64,000 nucleotides of DNA from the NCBI RefSeq assembly GCF_000002235.5, contig NW_022145559.1, positions 1-64,000 on the forward strand. The letters are read 5' to 3'. The position numbers and the translations under genes were made by a program. The notes below the pieces were generated by a model, which was given only the letters and a program-made list of their open reading frames with translations, had not been told where the DNA came from and did no database searches. Below, one piece after another: positions 45,350-56,983 of this stretch. This DNA is from Strongylocentrotus purpuratus (Eukaryota > Echinodermata > Echinoidea > Camarodonta > Strongylocentrotidae). Each line of letters opens with the position of its first letter. Position 1 is the stretch's first letter.

Positions 45350-46315
45350 GATCACCCTATTATAGGAAAAGAAGACGATTTATTGTACAGTTCTCGACTG
45401 TTAATCCTTGTCTGAATAAAGTCCTCCCCTCCCCCCCCCCCCCCCCCCCCCCCCCGCACGAAAGCTTTGGCGTTTCATCAAATTAAGAGGAAAAGCAGAC
45501 GATTGGGATTACTGTTCTCGACTCTTAATCCTTATCTGAATTCAGTTCTACCCGAACCGCGCGAAGCGCGGAAGTTTTGGCGTTTCATTAAATTATTAGA
45601 GAAAGTAGACGATTCGTTAAACCGTGCTGGACTCTTAATCCTTGTTTGAATTCAGTTTGGAAGCTTTGACATTTCATTAAATTATTAGAGAAATTAGACG
45701 AATCGTTAAACCGTGATCGACTCTTAATCCTTGTGTGGATTCGGTTCCCCCTTCCGCGCAAAGCGCGGAAGTCTTGACGTTTCATTAAATTATTAGAGAA
45801 AAAAGACAATTCGCTGTACCGTTTTCGACTCTTAATAAACCCTAATTGTCTGGATTCGGTTTCCCCCTCCCGCGAAAAGCGCGGAAGTCTTAACGTTTCA
45901 TTAAATTTTTTTTTTTAAAGACGCTTCATTGCAACGTTTTCGACTCTTAAAGCCCTATTTATCTTAATCCAGTTCCTTCCTCTCGAGCGAAGCGCGGAAG
46001 ATTTGACGTTTCCCTAAATTGTTAGAGAAAGCAGACGATTTGTTGTACCGTTTTAGACTCTTAATAAGCCCTATTTATCTGAATTCAGTTTCCCCTCTCG
46101 CGCGAAGCACGGCAGCCTTGACGTTTCCTTAAATTATTAAAGAAAGCAGACGATTCGTTGTACCGTTCGCGACTCTTCTAGATGAGGTTTTCCCCGCCCG
46201 CGCCAAGCGCGGAATTTTTGGCGTTTTATCAAAATATAGAGAAAGGAAGACGATTCGTCGTACCGTTGTTGACTCTTAATCTTTGTTTGAATTTAGTTTC
46301 CCCGGAAATGTTAAA
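45350..46315. repeat. Tandem array of about 112-bp units with CGCG hairpins
   Basis: Nine diverged units share tagagaaagcagacgattcg, a phrase ending cgactcttaat and a gc-rich word cgcgcgaagcgcgg that can form a short hairpin. The gacgatt word occurs near 45372, 45497, 45611, 45697, 45808, 45920, 46034, 46148 and 46250. One unit replaces the hairpin by a long C run. Confidence 0.85.
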
Positions 46316-46589
46316 CCTCTGATTTCTTTAGCTGATAATATAGGAAAGTAAAACTTCGAGAAAATACAAGTATTTTAGTTGTAGTCACTCTCGAAGTCGT
46401 CACAGCGGATAAAAGGTCACAGTTCGTAGGGAAAAAACTTGTCGGCCGACCGACAATATACATCTCACCGACTTCAAACTTCTACATTGATATAGTATAC
46501 ACGAGGATAGAGCAAGAATACCTACACAGCTGACCCGACACAGCAATATATTTACCCGTGCCTTTCTTGCTCCCTCTCCGAGACGACTC

Positions 46590-46915
46590 CACCTAACAAC
46601 CCCCTCTCTCTTTTACTCCCATTTCTCATATCTCAGGCTCCTATACCTCCCCTCTCTCCTCTCTTTCATCCCCCGTTTATTTTGTTCCCTTTTCTCTTGT
46701 TTCTTCTTTTTTTTTCCTTTCCTTTCTTTCCACTCCTTTCTCTCCTCTCCTTTCTCTTTTTCTTTTTTTTTTCTTTCTTTCTTTCTTCTCTTTTCTTTCC
46801 TTTCTTTTTCTTTCTTTCCTTTCTTTTTCTTTCTTTCTTTTCTTTTCCTTTTCTCTTTTTCTTTTCTTTCCCTTTCCCTCTCTTTTTTCCCTCCCCCTTT
46901 TCTCTTTTTTTCCCG
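46590..46915. repeat. Polypyrimidine tract
   Basis: Almost pure C/T on the + strand, mainly tttcttt and ttcctttc words. It sits inside the hAT-like element next to its right end. Lys/Glu-rich frames on the minus strand are artefacts. Confidence 0.85.
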
Positions 46916-47004
46916 GCGGCACCGCAATTTTACCGACAATATCCCGACAGGTGGGGGTGTCGCACCCCCCTCCCCGCCCCTTTGTAGACGCCCCTGGGTA
47001 CCGG

Positions 47005-48600
47005 TTATAAACAAACGACAGGACGGGATGCCTGTTATCATCGGGGCCCCACCGGAAACCAATTGAGCTCTGCAAGATACAATGGCCAATTAAAATAAAG
47101 CAATTCATATTCTCAAAAACACAACCTTCCCATGAGGTATTTTGCAGCAGTGTGTAATACATTTAACACCATTTATATGTATATATTTACATATATACAC
47201 ATACACACATATATATTTTGCTTCGAAATCAGACTGGGCAGGGTCTATCTGAGTATTACAAGTTAACTAACGTTGGAACCAGATAATTTAAATGTCTGGA
47301 TCAAAGAGTGGGGGTGCCACCGTGGGGTGGTTATGAAAACAAAGTGATACTTTAGGGACTCTGTTTTCTTTTAAGTGTAGGGCCTAATGATGAATGCAGA
47401 AGAAAAAGAAGGATCTCTCAGGGTTTTATGACCGGACTATGCACTTGTATTTGTTATTTTTGCCCTATTTTTAACCTGAAAATTTGGACTGTTTGTATTG
47501 CGGTTTCTTTCACGTCATGTTTTTAATTTAAAACAATTCAATTTCGGTTCTATTACAAATATACCATATAAAAAGTCCAAAGACTAACAATAATTGGCTC
47601 ACAATGTATCATATAAAAATGCATTAAAAACAGTAGATTTAAAAATTCAGTAATAAGTTAAAGTACATTGCTCACATTGTATCATATAAAAATGCAATAT
47701 AAACAGTTCATTTAAACATTCAGTAATAACTTAAAATATGAAGAAAAAAAAGGGGGAAAAAGTGATTGTAAATTATAAAATGGTGATAATCAGTTTGTCA
47801 GTGAAATGAGAAGAAAGAAGAAAGAAAGAGTGAAAAGTGGAAGAGAGGGAGAGGGAAAGGATAAAGAAAAAAAGAAAAGAGATTTCAATTTATGACAAAT
47901 AAATGTAAGCAAATGAACGAGAATTGAGTTGATTCAGCTTAATGAAACATTGTAAAAGTAAAATGCACATATACAAAAATGCCAAATGATACATTAATAC
48001 GAATGCCATAATGGAATTTAATTATACTGCCTGTTTAACATTGGTGAATATCAATGACCTATACATATCGGTGACAATTATTAATGAGTAATTATCACAG
48101 TGTCAGAAAATTGAGAAAAGGAAATACGAGACAGAAATAGAGAAAAAGTGGGAGAGGGGAGGAGGTAAAGGAGGAGAAGAGAGAAAAGCTAGAGAAAGGG
48201 AGAAAGAAAAAGAGAGAGAGAGACGGAGAGAGGGAGAGAGTTCGAATAATGACAATACAATGTAAACAGGTCTAACAAGATTTCAGTTGATTGAATTTAG
48301 CTAACGAACAAGAGAGGGAACTGTCGATTGTTTGTAGCGCTGGGTTCTGCATCGTGGCAGGGACAAATGATCGGAGTTTATTAAGCTGCGGCAAGTGATC
48401 ACATGGCGCGGTTGTGGCAGGAGATGACGGTGTCTTAAAGAACCCACAAGTGATTTCGCAATGTTAGGCGTATGCATTGATTTAAACGGGTTTATGTTCT
48501 TTCTTTATCCACTCAAACTATTGTAACTTGCTGGCGGGGAGGGGGGGGGGCGCGCAGTTGCAGAAGCCGGACTCGTTTCCGCACCCCCCCCCCCCCCCCT
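47005..48600. other. Upstream flank of gene 2
   Basis: The part at 47400-47520 and the part at 48545-48600 match gene 1's upstream flank (9710-9800 and 10150-10210). Between them is AT-rich and GA-rich sequence without a visible exon. No CCP, lectin or signal-peptide exon was found here for gene 2. Confidence 0.5.
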
Positions 48601-48928
48601 GCTTTAAGACAGAGGTTTAATTGATAGCATTGTTAAAGCTATTGAACTTCAGTAATATGCGGCTGAAAGTATGTTAAATACTTAATTCATTAAGCAAGGC
48701 GTCGTTGAAACTTTCTACCATTTTACCATCAATAAAAACGACATTCATGAAAGATTGCAATAAGGTATTCTCATATAAGAGCTATATGTTTAGTAATAAA
48801 TAAACAAAATGAAATAAAAATGTGTACTAACACTATTTTTGGATGTAAAATGAAACAATATAGCACCCCTTCATTGAAATATGAATAATGACATGATATT
48901 CATCTAGTTTTTCTATTTTCCTGAATAG

Positions 48929-49105
48929 CTGCCGTATGTGAGGGAAGCCCACCAGAGGTCACCGATGCATCAACCCTGATACTAGGATCAGCGTATCAAG
49001 ATATAGCTGTATACATCTGTCAATATGGTTATATTCCTGATAATGAACCAATCAGCTTCTGTCAGCATACAGGCAACTGGAGTACACCTAACTTTACATG
49101 TTTAG
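48929..49105 (+). CDS. Gene 2 exon: CCP/sushi domain
   Basis: The frame reads AVCEGSPPEVTDASTLILGS and ends STPNFTCLG, with four cysteines and the Trp. It closely follows gene 1 CCP4, including YIPDNEPIS and the HTGNWSTPNFT end. The acceptor is ctgaatag (tag instead of cag), the donor gtgagt, phase 1-1. Confidence 0.85.
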
Positions 49106-52100
49106 GTGAGTTGATATTTGTTTATTTATTCATCTATCTATTTCATGTTCTTTTTACAGGGTAGACTCTTCAGAACATACAACTGCTTTGCACAATACCC
49201 CTGCAGGTAGATGGTTTGTTTTACCTGACAGCAGAAAAACCTTGTATAATTTCAAAATAAGTAACCAGATGACCGGCGGCCCTTAGGCCTTTCCGAGAGA
49301 CTGGGTAATGAGGAGTAACGTCTTTGATTAAAATGTTAATTTTGCTCATGTTTCTAGTTTTACTATACATATGCATTATTAAATGATCCTAGTTTCTTAG
49401 ATTTCTCACTTTTGATTACGTAATTCCGATGTCATTTTCTTTTCCATCATAGAAATTCCAATGGGGAATTCAACAACTAATGGAGGTGAGTAACCTCGCG
49501 ATTATCAGAGATTTATCATTTTCAGTATGTGTATCATTTATATCTAATCGGCAATAGTACAGTGTCGCTCATAACGTTGGATTTTTTTTTTTTACCCCAA
49601 TTTATGGAATTATTTTGACAATGATTTATTCCTAATAGATCTAGATAATAGTATTCATTCTCAGATTTTATTGAATAATAATTTGCCAGTGTTTATTTTG
49701 CGTGACTGCTATAGCATGTGTATGCTAATATGCTTATCAACTAGGGGACCTACGCCCTTAAGTCATAAATGACAGTAATGAGGATTAATGCCCCACAAAA
49801 GGGCACTAATAGAACATCGACACGGTTTTGATCCTGGGGCCTCACAGTTACGAGGCCGTTGCTTTACCACTGAACCATGACTGTACGCAGCGGGGGCTAG
49901 GATAGGGTGCAGTTCCCACAAAAAGAAAAAAAGAAAATGCAATAAATTTTCAATAATTCGTTGAATTTCCCCCCGGTCCCCAACATAAAAAATATATATT
50001 TTGTGTGCCCATGCCTTGAGCCATAATGCATGGCCGTACAGAGTATATGTCATGTTGGGGACCGGGGTAAGATGCAATGAATTATTGACAAATTATTGCA
50101 TTTCCTTTTTGTGTGTGTGTGTGAGGAACTGCCCCCTACCCTGGCCCCCGCTGTGTACAGTCATGGTTCAGTGGCAAAGCAATGGCCTCGTAACTGTGAG
50201 GCCCCAGTATCAAAAACCGTGTCGATGTGCTATATAAGTGCCCTTTTGTGGAGCATTAATCCTCATTACTGTCATTTATGACTTAAGGGCGTAGGTCCCC
50301 TAGTTGATAAGCACATTAGCATAACATGCTTTAGTAGTCTATTATCTAGATCTATTAGGAAAAAATCATTGTCAAAATAATTCCATAAATTGGGGTAAAA
50401 AAATAATATTCCAACGTTATGAGCGACAGTGTACATGTCAAATGCGGTTATTTTAACAAACAGATGAATAATATAAATTTAAAGAAAAACATATATACAT
50501 TCATTTAAACATTTAGCAATCCATTATGAGCAATTGAGTTCATCCTCTGGTCGCCAGAGTAAAAAGAACAAACTTGTTTATGGTAGTTCTTCCTGACAAT
50601 GGTAAAATTATAGCACGAATGTCAATCCATGTATTGGAGATTTATTAATAATTCGATGTTTTAAAAAGACCAATGTGAATGGTTATTACAAAAATGTAAT
50701 CCTTCATGTTATATTTAGTGATCCTGTATATAAAGAGCACTCAACACAAGGGAGACAATCAGAAATACAGTCTTGATATATTGACTGCTTTGTTACAGAT
50801 TTAAATAGGAAATAATGTGTTCAATTGAAACAAAATATGTTAGAATTGTAGACATAGATTTCGCTATACAGTGCGTCCCAGAAAAAATAAAACCGAGAAT
50901 TATCGATGTTTTATCATAACTTAGTCACATTTATAATTGATAAATGACACATATTTGGAAAGCCTGGATTCTCCTCCATCATTTGATCTAACTCATATGA
51001 TGCATATTTCATGCATGAGTGATTAAAATGAATTTGAAGAGAGGAAACCAAAAAGTCATTTGGCGGACGGTATTTGAATTTCAAGGAGAAAATCATATTT
51101 CTAGAAAGTTGAGTTTCTGCCCTATTATGACACCTCAATCAGGTAAAATTAGCAACGAATGACTTAGTTCTGTTTTTTTAAAGTAGTGCTTGCATTTCCA
51201 TAATTTTATCAAACGAATTCGTTTTCACTGGGAGCCTCCATAGCAACATGCAGAATTGACAACAGACTTTACTCCGTTTCGTTGACATAAAACCATGCAT
51301 GAAGTCTTTCGTCTAAATTAATACAAGTGGTTACTGAAGCAGATCTCATTGACTGTACAAAGAAGATTGTTGCACTGCCTAAATTAATCAAAGATTGTTA
51401 ATGATTATTAGTATTTTTTTATTCTGACCAAAATGTTGTTTATTATTAAACACAATATAAAGCATGAAGGTTTGGTCCATAGCCTTCAGCTATATCTCAT
51501 CATATTTTAAATAATATTGAATGTGAAGAGGACCTTTCTAAAACCACATTCTTCACAAATATAATATGATAGCATGAGAAAGCTCACATTTTATTGTCAT
51601 ATGTAACCTACTACAACTCAAACTTATTTGTAACGTCCTTTTTTCTCTTGAAAGTTAGTGCAGGTGAATTTGTGGTGGAAATCATTTTCAGCATACCGAT
51701 AATCGCCATCTTTCTCATAAGGTATATACCTTTTATTTTTTTTCTCTCTTTTTTTTCTTCTTTGAATTATTAAGTCTAATTAACACCATTTGTTTTCCTT
51801 TGCTAAAATGTTATACATTGACCCGTTATCCAGAGTGATCTTATTTGTAACAACTGTACGCTGTTTCGACATAGGCTCTAATGCTTTTAACCAAACACAA
51901 ACTCTTTTAATAAAAATAAATGTAAAGATTCGATGCTTCGGCAGTCTATGCGCTATATCAAAGACTTTTGAGCATATAGAACTCCACTTCTTGTGCCAGT
52001 TGTCATGGAATTAACGAATCATTTACTGCTCTTTTGATATACTAGCAAACATTTTACTGGACCATTACCCCCCCCCCCCCCCCTCCTCCCGTAACCAAGA

Positions 52101-52914
52101 GTAACTAATACAAAATAAAAATATAAGTATGTGTAACTGTATGATTTCATGAATTTACTTATTTTAAAGTTTCGAGAAGCAATGTAGTTTATAATAATTA
52201 ATACTTATAAAACATGTATCGCACAGTGTAAGAGTTAGATCAAGCATGGTACAGTTGTTAATCTACCATCTAAAATTATTTATTCCTATAGAACGGCCGC
52301 GCTTCTGAATGATGATATAAGTAACATTTACATGTTCACAGTTTACATTTCGTTAATGATTTTCGTACAGGTGTTTCGTACAGGTGTACAGGTGTTGTGC
52401 GGCCAAGCCAACAGGCCACACTCCTCACGAACCACATTTTCCAACCGTTGAAGCAGACATCGATCAAAATGGCGGATTTGAGAATTCCGTTGCTGAGCAA
52501 CCCTCTCCGCATCTTGGTTTCGAGGATAGAGTTTTATATGGAACAAGTGATGAACAAACTGTGAGGCCGTCATCGTTGGAACGTAATTCTACTGATCAAA
52601 GTCCTGGACGTCCAAAACTTGGTCATCCCGGCAGCGGTGCTCCCGAAACTGATGAGGACGCTTTTGAAGGTAATGAAGATGAAGAGATTATGGTTGACAA
52701 CGAGCTTAACAATGCTTCATTCCCGACAACTCCTCGAGCTCATAAGGTCGGTCCGGTGGTTGATCAGGGAGATGACGCCGTTTATGAAATCCCAGACGGG
52801 AGCGATCCGGTGGTTGGCGAGGGGGACGGTGAGATGTATCAAAACACCGAATTTCATTCAGTGCCAACTAACTTGACAGCGGATGAACTTTACAAAAGCG
52901 TAGATGAAATTTAA
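48929..52914 (+). CDS. Gene 2: shortened paralogue of gene 1 (CCP-stalk-membrane-tail)
   Basis: Four exons (48929-49105, 49453-49485, 51664-51721 and 52392-52914) join in one frame to give 262 codons, with the same phases as the matching exons of gene 1. Every exon is open and every splice site is GT-AG. Compared with gene 1 it has lost everything before CCP4 and the EGF and first stalk exons; flanking matches show this is by two large deletions, from about 10.2 to 19.8 kb and from about 20.5 to 28.5 kb in gene 1 terms. No signal-peptide exon is visible. It may be a pseudogene, a minimal receptor, or 3' exons of a transcript starting further upstream. Confidence 0.65.
49453..49485 (+). CDS. 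Gene 2 exon: short stalk
   Basis: Eleven codons read IPMGNSTTNGG between catcatag and gtgagt, phase 1-1. The match is the gene 1 exon at 28579-28611; it has gained an NST sequon. Confidence 0.75.
49560..50431. mobile_element. Long palindromic Tc1/mariner-like MITE with tRNA-like arms
   Basis: The ends are cagtgtcgctcataacg and its inverse, bordered by TA (49558-49559 and 50432-50433). The arms, about 49560-49990 and 50053-50431, are inverse copies with a spacer of about 60 bases. The same place in gene 1 (28671-28690, ggcaatggtacatatca) has no element and a single TA, an empty site. Each arm carries a tRNA-like head (tggttcagtggcaaagc and a GGCCTCGTAACTGTGAGGCC hairpin), related to the SINE at 20395. 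Confidence 0.85.
50876..51210. mobile_element. Tc1/mariner-like MITE end (partial)
   Basis: The text cagtgcgtcccagaaaaa after a TA resembles terminal inverted repeats of mariner-type elements. I did not find its inverse downstream. The 74-codon minus-strand frame inside has no recognised domain. Confidence 0.4.
51664..51721 (+). CDS. Gene 2 exon: transmembrane segment (diverged)
   Basis: The frame gives EFVVEIIFSIPIIAIFLIR between agtgcag and gtatat, phase 1 to phase 2, matching gene 1's membrane exon at 29093-29159. It is three codons shorter and holds a Glu and a Pro, so the helix is weaker than in gene 1. Confidence 0.75.
52371..52914 (+). CDS. Gene 2 exon: cytoplasmic tail
   Basis: The exon matches gene 1's tail from RCCAAKPTG to ELYKSVDEI and the stop TAA at 52912-52914. 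It is shorter (no second MVDNELYG unit and several internal losses) but keeps VLYGTS, VYEIP, MYQNT and LYKSV. MVDNELYG has become MVDNELNN. Three acceptors repeat in a row (ending 52370, 52383 and 52391); the third is the match to gene 1, the first would add seven codons in frame, and the second would shift the frame. Confidence 0.8.
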
Positions 52915-52942
52915 TTCAGTTCAGTAATTTCCGTTGTATATA

Positions 52943-54055
52943 TAGGATTTCCCGGCCAAATTCGCGAGTTTGTCATTCGAATGCATTTACTTTGCATTTA
53001 AGTTAGCGCAGATCAGCTTTGCCATGCCAAATATCATTCAATTTTCCCGATTTTGTATTTAATTTAGGATTTTGGTCGAAGGATTTCATAGATCTGTCAT
53101 TCAATTTAAAAACTGCTCAACTAGCATTCAAATTAATCGTCACTTGTCGAGGCGTCATTTTTATCATTCAAATTAACACCTGTCATTCGCATTCGAATTA
53201 TGTTTATTCAAGTTAGGAATGTTAGGGGGAAGAATTGCAACACACGTTTATAGCTTTTAAAAAATGCAATTAAATACATGATTTGCTATTGGGGTCTATT
53301 CTGTTATTCAATTTATTAATTTTGAGGACAAAGCATATGTTTGTAGTCAGACAATAGGTAAAGAAGGGGCGAAATTAAGGGATATGGCATCTCTGAACGG
53401 ACATGTTCATATACCCCGGAAAAGTGGGGACACGAAAACACCTACCCCAGTCACAATATTGTACCCTTCCTCCATAATGAAATTGTGATAAATTTATGAT
53501 GAAACACGAGACAAACAACTTCCTTACATGAAAATTTACACAAATATTGAGACCATCAAGTCCGTAAATGTACAGTAAGTCTTTTTTTTAACAATCAAAC
53601 TTAAAGGCTGATGAATATCTGATAAATCTAAAAGTATATAAAGAGTATAAATGCAAGAAAATAAAATAGGATAAAATGCACATGAAAAAACGATCTTGAA
53701 AGAAAAAGAATGAGCTATAAAAAGTGTTTAAAAAACGACAAATGTATATTGACCATTCATTTTAGTGCACAAAGTGCTAATTTGAATGCTACAAATGAAT
53801 TAGACTGCTAAAGTACACCGTCGCGATGTCAGAAAATCGTGTTGCGCTAAATCGAATGACCAAATAGCGAAAGAAGCAATTTGTTCATTAATTGGAATGA
53901 AAAATACATAGATTCTAACAAAAACTTCATAGATTTGAAATCTAGAAAAGGGAATATAAACCCAGGATATACCCGACATCACTAAAACCGTAGAATTTGA
54001 ACGCAAGACAAATGAATTTAAATGACAAACTCGCAAATTTGGCCGGGAAATCCTA
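52943..54055. mobile_element. MITE, family with GGATTTCC ends (copy 2)
   Basis: Left end taggatttcccggccaaatt and right end its inverse (tttggccgggaaatccta), with TA at the borders. It interrupts the 3' flank shared with gene 1, where the uninterrupted text at about 30795 is the empty site. At 1.1 kb it is longer than copy 1 (15139-15711), and it contains the same cagatcagctttgccatgcc phrase. No transposase. Confidence 0.85.
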
Positions 54056-54127
54056 TATTAAACATTCGAACCATGATATATCTTCCACAGACTATTACTT
54101 GCTATTGGCAATGTTATCATAACACAG

Positions 54128-54350
54128 TCGTTAATAATAATAATAATAATAGTCCGTTCTTGTATAGCGCATAATACTTAGTCTCTATGTGCTTCCAAAG
54201 AGCTTCGGAAATTATTACCCTATAGCTTTAGCTCCGGCTACCGATATCGGCGCACAGTGCATTCAAGGAATAGTCCTAACAGGTACCCATTTATCTCATC
54301 TGGGTTGAGTTTGGCAAGTGTAGATCAATGTCTTACCAATCTGTACAGTA
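54128..54350. repeat. Interspersed repeat with (AAT)n head
   Basis: Five AAT units then agtccgttcttgtatagcgc and a core that includes gtgcttccaaagagcttcgg. Relatives are at 38355, 58120 and 58660. Confidence 0.65.
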
Positions 54351-54807
54351 CATCAATCATTCTAAAAACAGTTTAAAAGAAAATATTGGAAATGTTCCAA
54401 ACTTCCTTAGTGCTAGATCGTACAGATCTCAAGGGTGTGATATCATTTTACATGAATCTAATGATTGAAGGGATTATTTCTCATTCGTTGAAAAGGTGCA
54501 ATTTGAGCTGGGTACATGCACGGAGTCGCCCTGCATATCATATCATGTAAAAAGAAAAATCCTTCAAAGATGACAAAAGTTATCCTTATAGCGATATTCA
54601 TTGTCATCTTATTCAATGAACCAGGATACATGTGGTGTTCTAATATTTAATATTAATGAAATACTCGGATGAAACAGAAGGATATCGTAATATATTTAAA
54701 CTTTAAACTATATTTGTACTTCAGACGTTGGGAGGAGGTATGAGGACAGAGGAAGCAATATCAGTATTTTATTTGTTAATGGAGGCAAAACGACGCCCCC
54801 TCTATTC

Positions 54808-54890
54808 CTCTCTCTCTCTCTCTCCCTCCCTCTCTCTCTCCCTCTCTCTCTGTATCTCTCTCTCTCTCTCTCCCTCTTTCTCGCACTTTC
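54808..54890. repeat. (CT)n microsatellite
   Basis: CT units with CCCT interruptions, the counterpart of 31498-31560 after gene 1. Confidence 0.9.
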
Positions 54891-56460
54891 TTTCTACCCT
54901 TATTTGAATGTAAATATTAAACAATAAAGTTATTACAACAAACAAGTCATCTTATAGTGCTGTGATGCTGTATTTATTTAACATCATCACTTTACATTTC
55001 ATTTCGTACGAAATAACAAATTGAGTCAGCGACAGTACTATTTACTATATCTTTTTTTATGTACAAGTTCATTTACAATATTAAAAAAGCAAAAGTGGCA
55101 TTTAATAATAAATTCTGCAACAGTCAACTATGTTATAATAAAGATTACTTGATTTGACCTTAGCTCTAATTATATAAATGTAATATATAATTAATTTATC
55201 TTTTTTCCATTGACAAAATATTTGTGTTTGTATGCATCTTATTTAATGTACTTAACAAATTATTATATGTAAAATGAAGAAATAATTGTTACTTTATGTA
55301 TATGATCATGTTCTTTTTTGAAAACGCAGAAAAAAAAGGAAGAAAAAAAATGTAATAAAATACAAGTAGAAACATAAACGTACAATGTTCGATAAGAATT
55401 TCATTAAAAGAAGTTGTAGTGTACGTGTATATGTGTCGCATAAAGAAAAGTTGTTGCAGAACTTTTTACAGGTCATACAAAAGATAGCAAAAAAGGTTGT
55501 GAGACAATGATGTATCGGACATGGCTCCATTTTCGTTGTTGTGAAATTTCCCCTGATATTTACATATTCTTTATTTAACAAATCATGAGGGGAAGGAGAA
55601 TGAAACATGTGTAAAATAAAACATAATTGCCCTACAATGTGACTTTTTCCTACTGTATTCTCATATGATGTTTTTGTGCAAATGAAAATTGTTAAGCTAA
55701 TACATTAACTATTATGACTGTATTATTAGCAATGCTTTCTTCATCCACTCTTTTGTAAATGTTCAAGTACTGCAAATGAGATCCCCAATAAACCGCATGT
55801 AGCTATAAATGATCACGTTTCTGATTTTGTGTTAAATAATCTGTAATCAGGGATACAAAGTTGCAGGACAGAGTAAAGCTCATACAAATATCAAAGTGAT
55901 TTGTTTAGAAAAAGAGCTTGACAAAACATAATGCAAAGATTATGTAAAGAATAACAATTATCCTCAAGTGGTAATATTCACAAATTAAGGGCAATTCATT
56001 GAAAATAAAACTTGAAGCTATGCACGAACCCCTCGAGACTGATCAAAATTACACCTTATGTGATCTGCCTGCGTATACAAACTTTATCTCATGGCAGCAA
56101 ATAAAATCTCACATGACCTGACAGTGGTGCAAACGACTCATTGTACTAGATAATACATTCTGACTATTGTAATACCAGTTATTTTTTACTGGCATGGATT
56201 TACTAGTCATATTTCGTTTCCTATTAGTTAAATTCAAGAAAATGTTATGCCACAAACTTTGAAATCCTAAACGACACAACACTGAATGTTTAATTCGCCA
56301 AAGTTACATTGATACTGCTTTCACTATAATTATCACGTTTGGGCATATTCAGGGATATTGCTATGGTTACTACTCGTTAACACTTCATAACCTGCATTGT
56401 TTTCGCCTAAGACTCATTTAATTTATCTCGAAGGTTTTAGTGTGTACACTTCTTTATTAA
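54890..56460. other. 3' flank of gene 2
   Basis: The part from about 55830 matches 31650-32260 after gene 1. The stretch 54960-55830 has no match in gene 1's flank and no gene; it is AT-rich. Confidence 0.45.
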
Positions 56461-56505
56461 AATGATTTTCCTACAAGGCGTCGTGCGGCTATTATTATCT
56501 CAATA
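56460..56505 (+). pseudogene. Vestigial second tail-exon start downstream of gene 2
   Basis: ttcctacaag then gcgtcgtgcggct repeats the tail-exon start, as at 32260-32316. The acceptor has an extra A before the AG. A frame of RRAAIIISIS and on is open for about 20 codons. Confidence 0.4.
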
Positions 56506-56619
56506 AGCCTAACATTTGTAATTCTGTATTCTAATTCGATATAATCGTTTATGGATACTTATCCTTGCTAACTGGCTAAAATGCCTTAACGGTAGACGTG
56601 AGTGTTTTGGCGTGTAAGA

Positions 56620-56909
56620 AAAAGAGAGAGAGAGAAAAGGAGAGAGAGAGAGGGGAGGAGGAAAGAGAAGGGAGGAGAGAGAGAGAGAGGAGGAGGAGAG
56701 GGGGACGGAAGAGGGAGAGAGAGAGAGAGAGAGAGAAGTGGAGAGGGGACTGGAGAGAGAGATGGGTGGGGAGTCGGGGAGTATGGCAGTTGATGAAATA
56801 CCTGAAGGTTGTTTTGTTATGAGCGAGAAAGAGAGAGAGAGGGGGGGGCAGGGAGAGAGAGATTTTGCGGGGGGGAGAGAGAGATAGAGGAGGGCGGGGA
56901 TAGAGAGAT

Positions 56910-56983
<74 letters not shown>

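Larger units (their letters stand above)
44326..46996. mobile_element. hAT-like non-autonomous element with tandem-repeat core
   Basis: The ends are CAGGGGCGTC on the left and GACGCCCCTG on the right. GGTACAGG precedes it (44318-44325) and GGTACCGG follows it (46997-47004), an 8-bp direct repeat with one mismatch, as hAT elements make. The inside holds an AT-rich segment (44345-45340), an array of about 112-bp units (45350-46310) and a polypyrimidine tract (46600-46915). No transposase is visible. Confidence 0.65.

Noticed and set aside
45350-46315. CRISPR-like array
   Set aside because: The units are diverged over their whole length without distinct spacers, the genome is eukaryotic and no cas genes are present; it is a minisatellite.
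46613-47162. Lys/Glu-rich frames of about 160 codons on the minus strand
   Set aside because: They translate a simple polypyrimidine tract and have no homology-like motif.
53605-53630. Hammerhead-ribozyme-like word ctgatgaa
   Set aside because: The matching GAAA core and paired stems were not found nearby.
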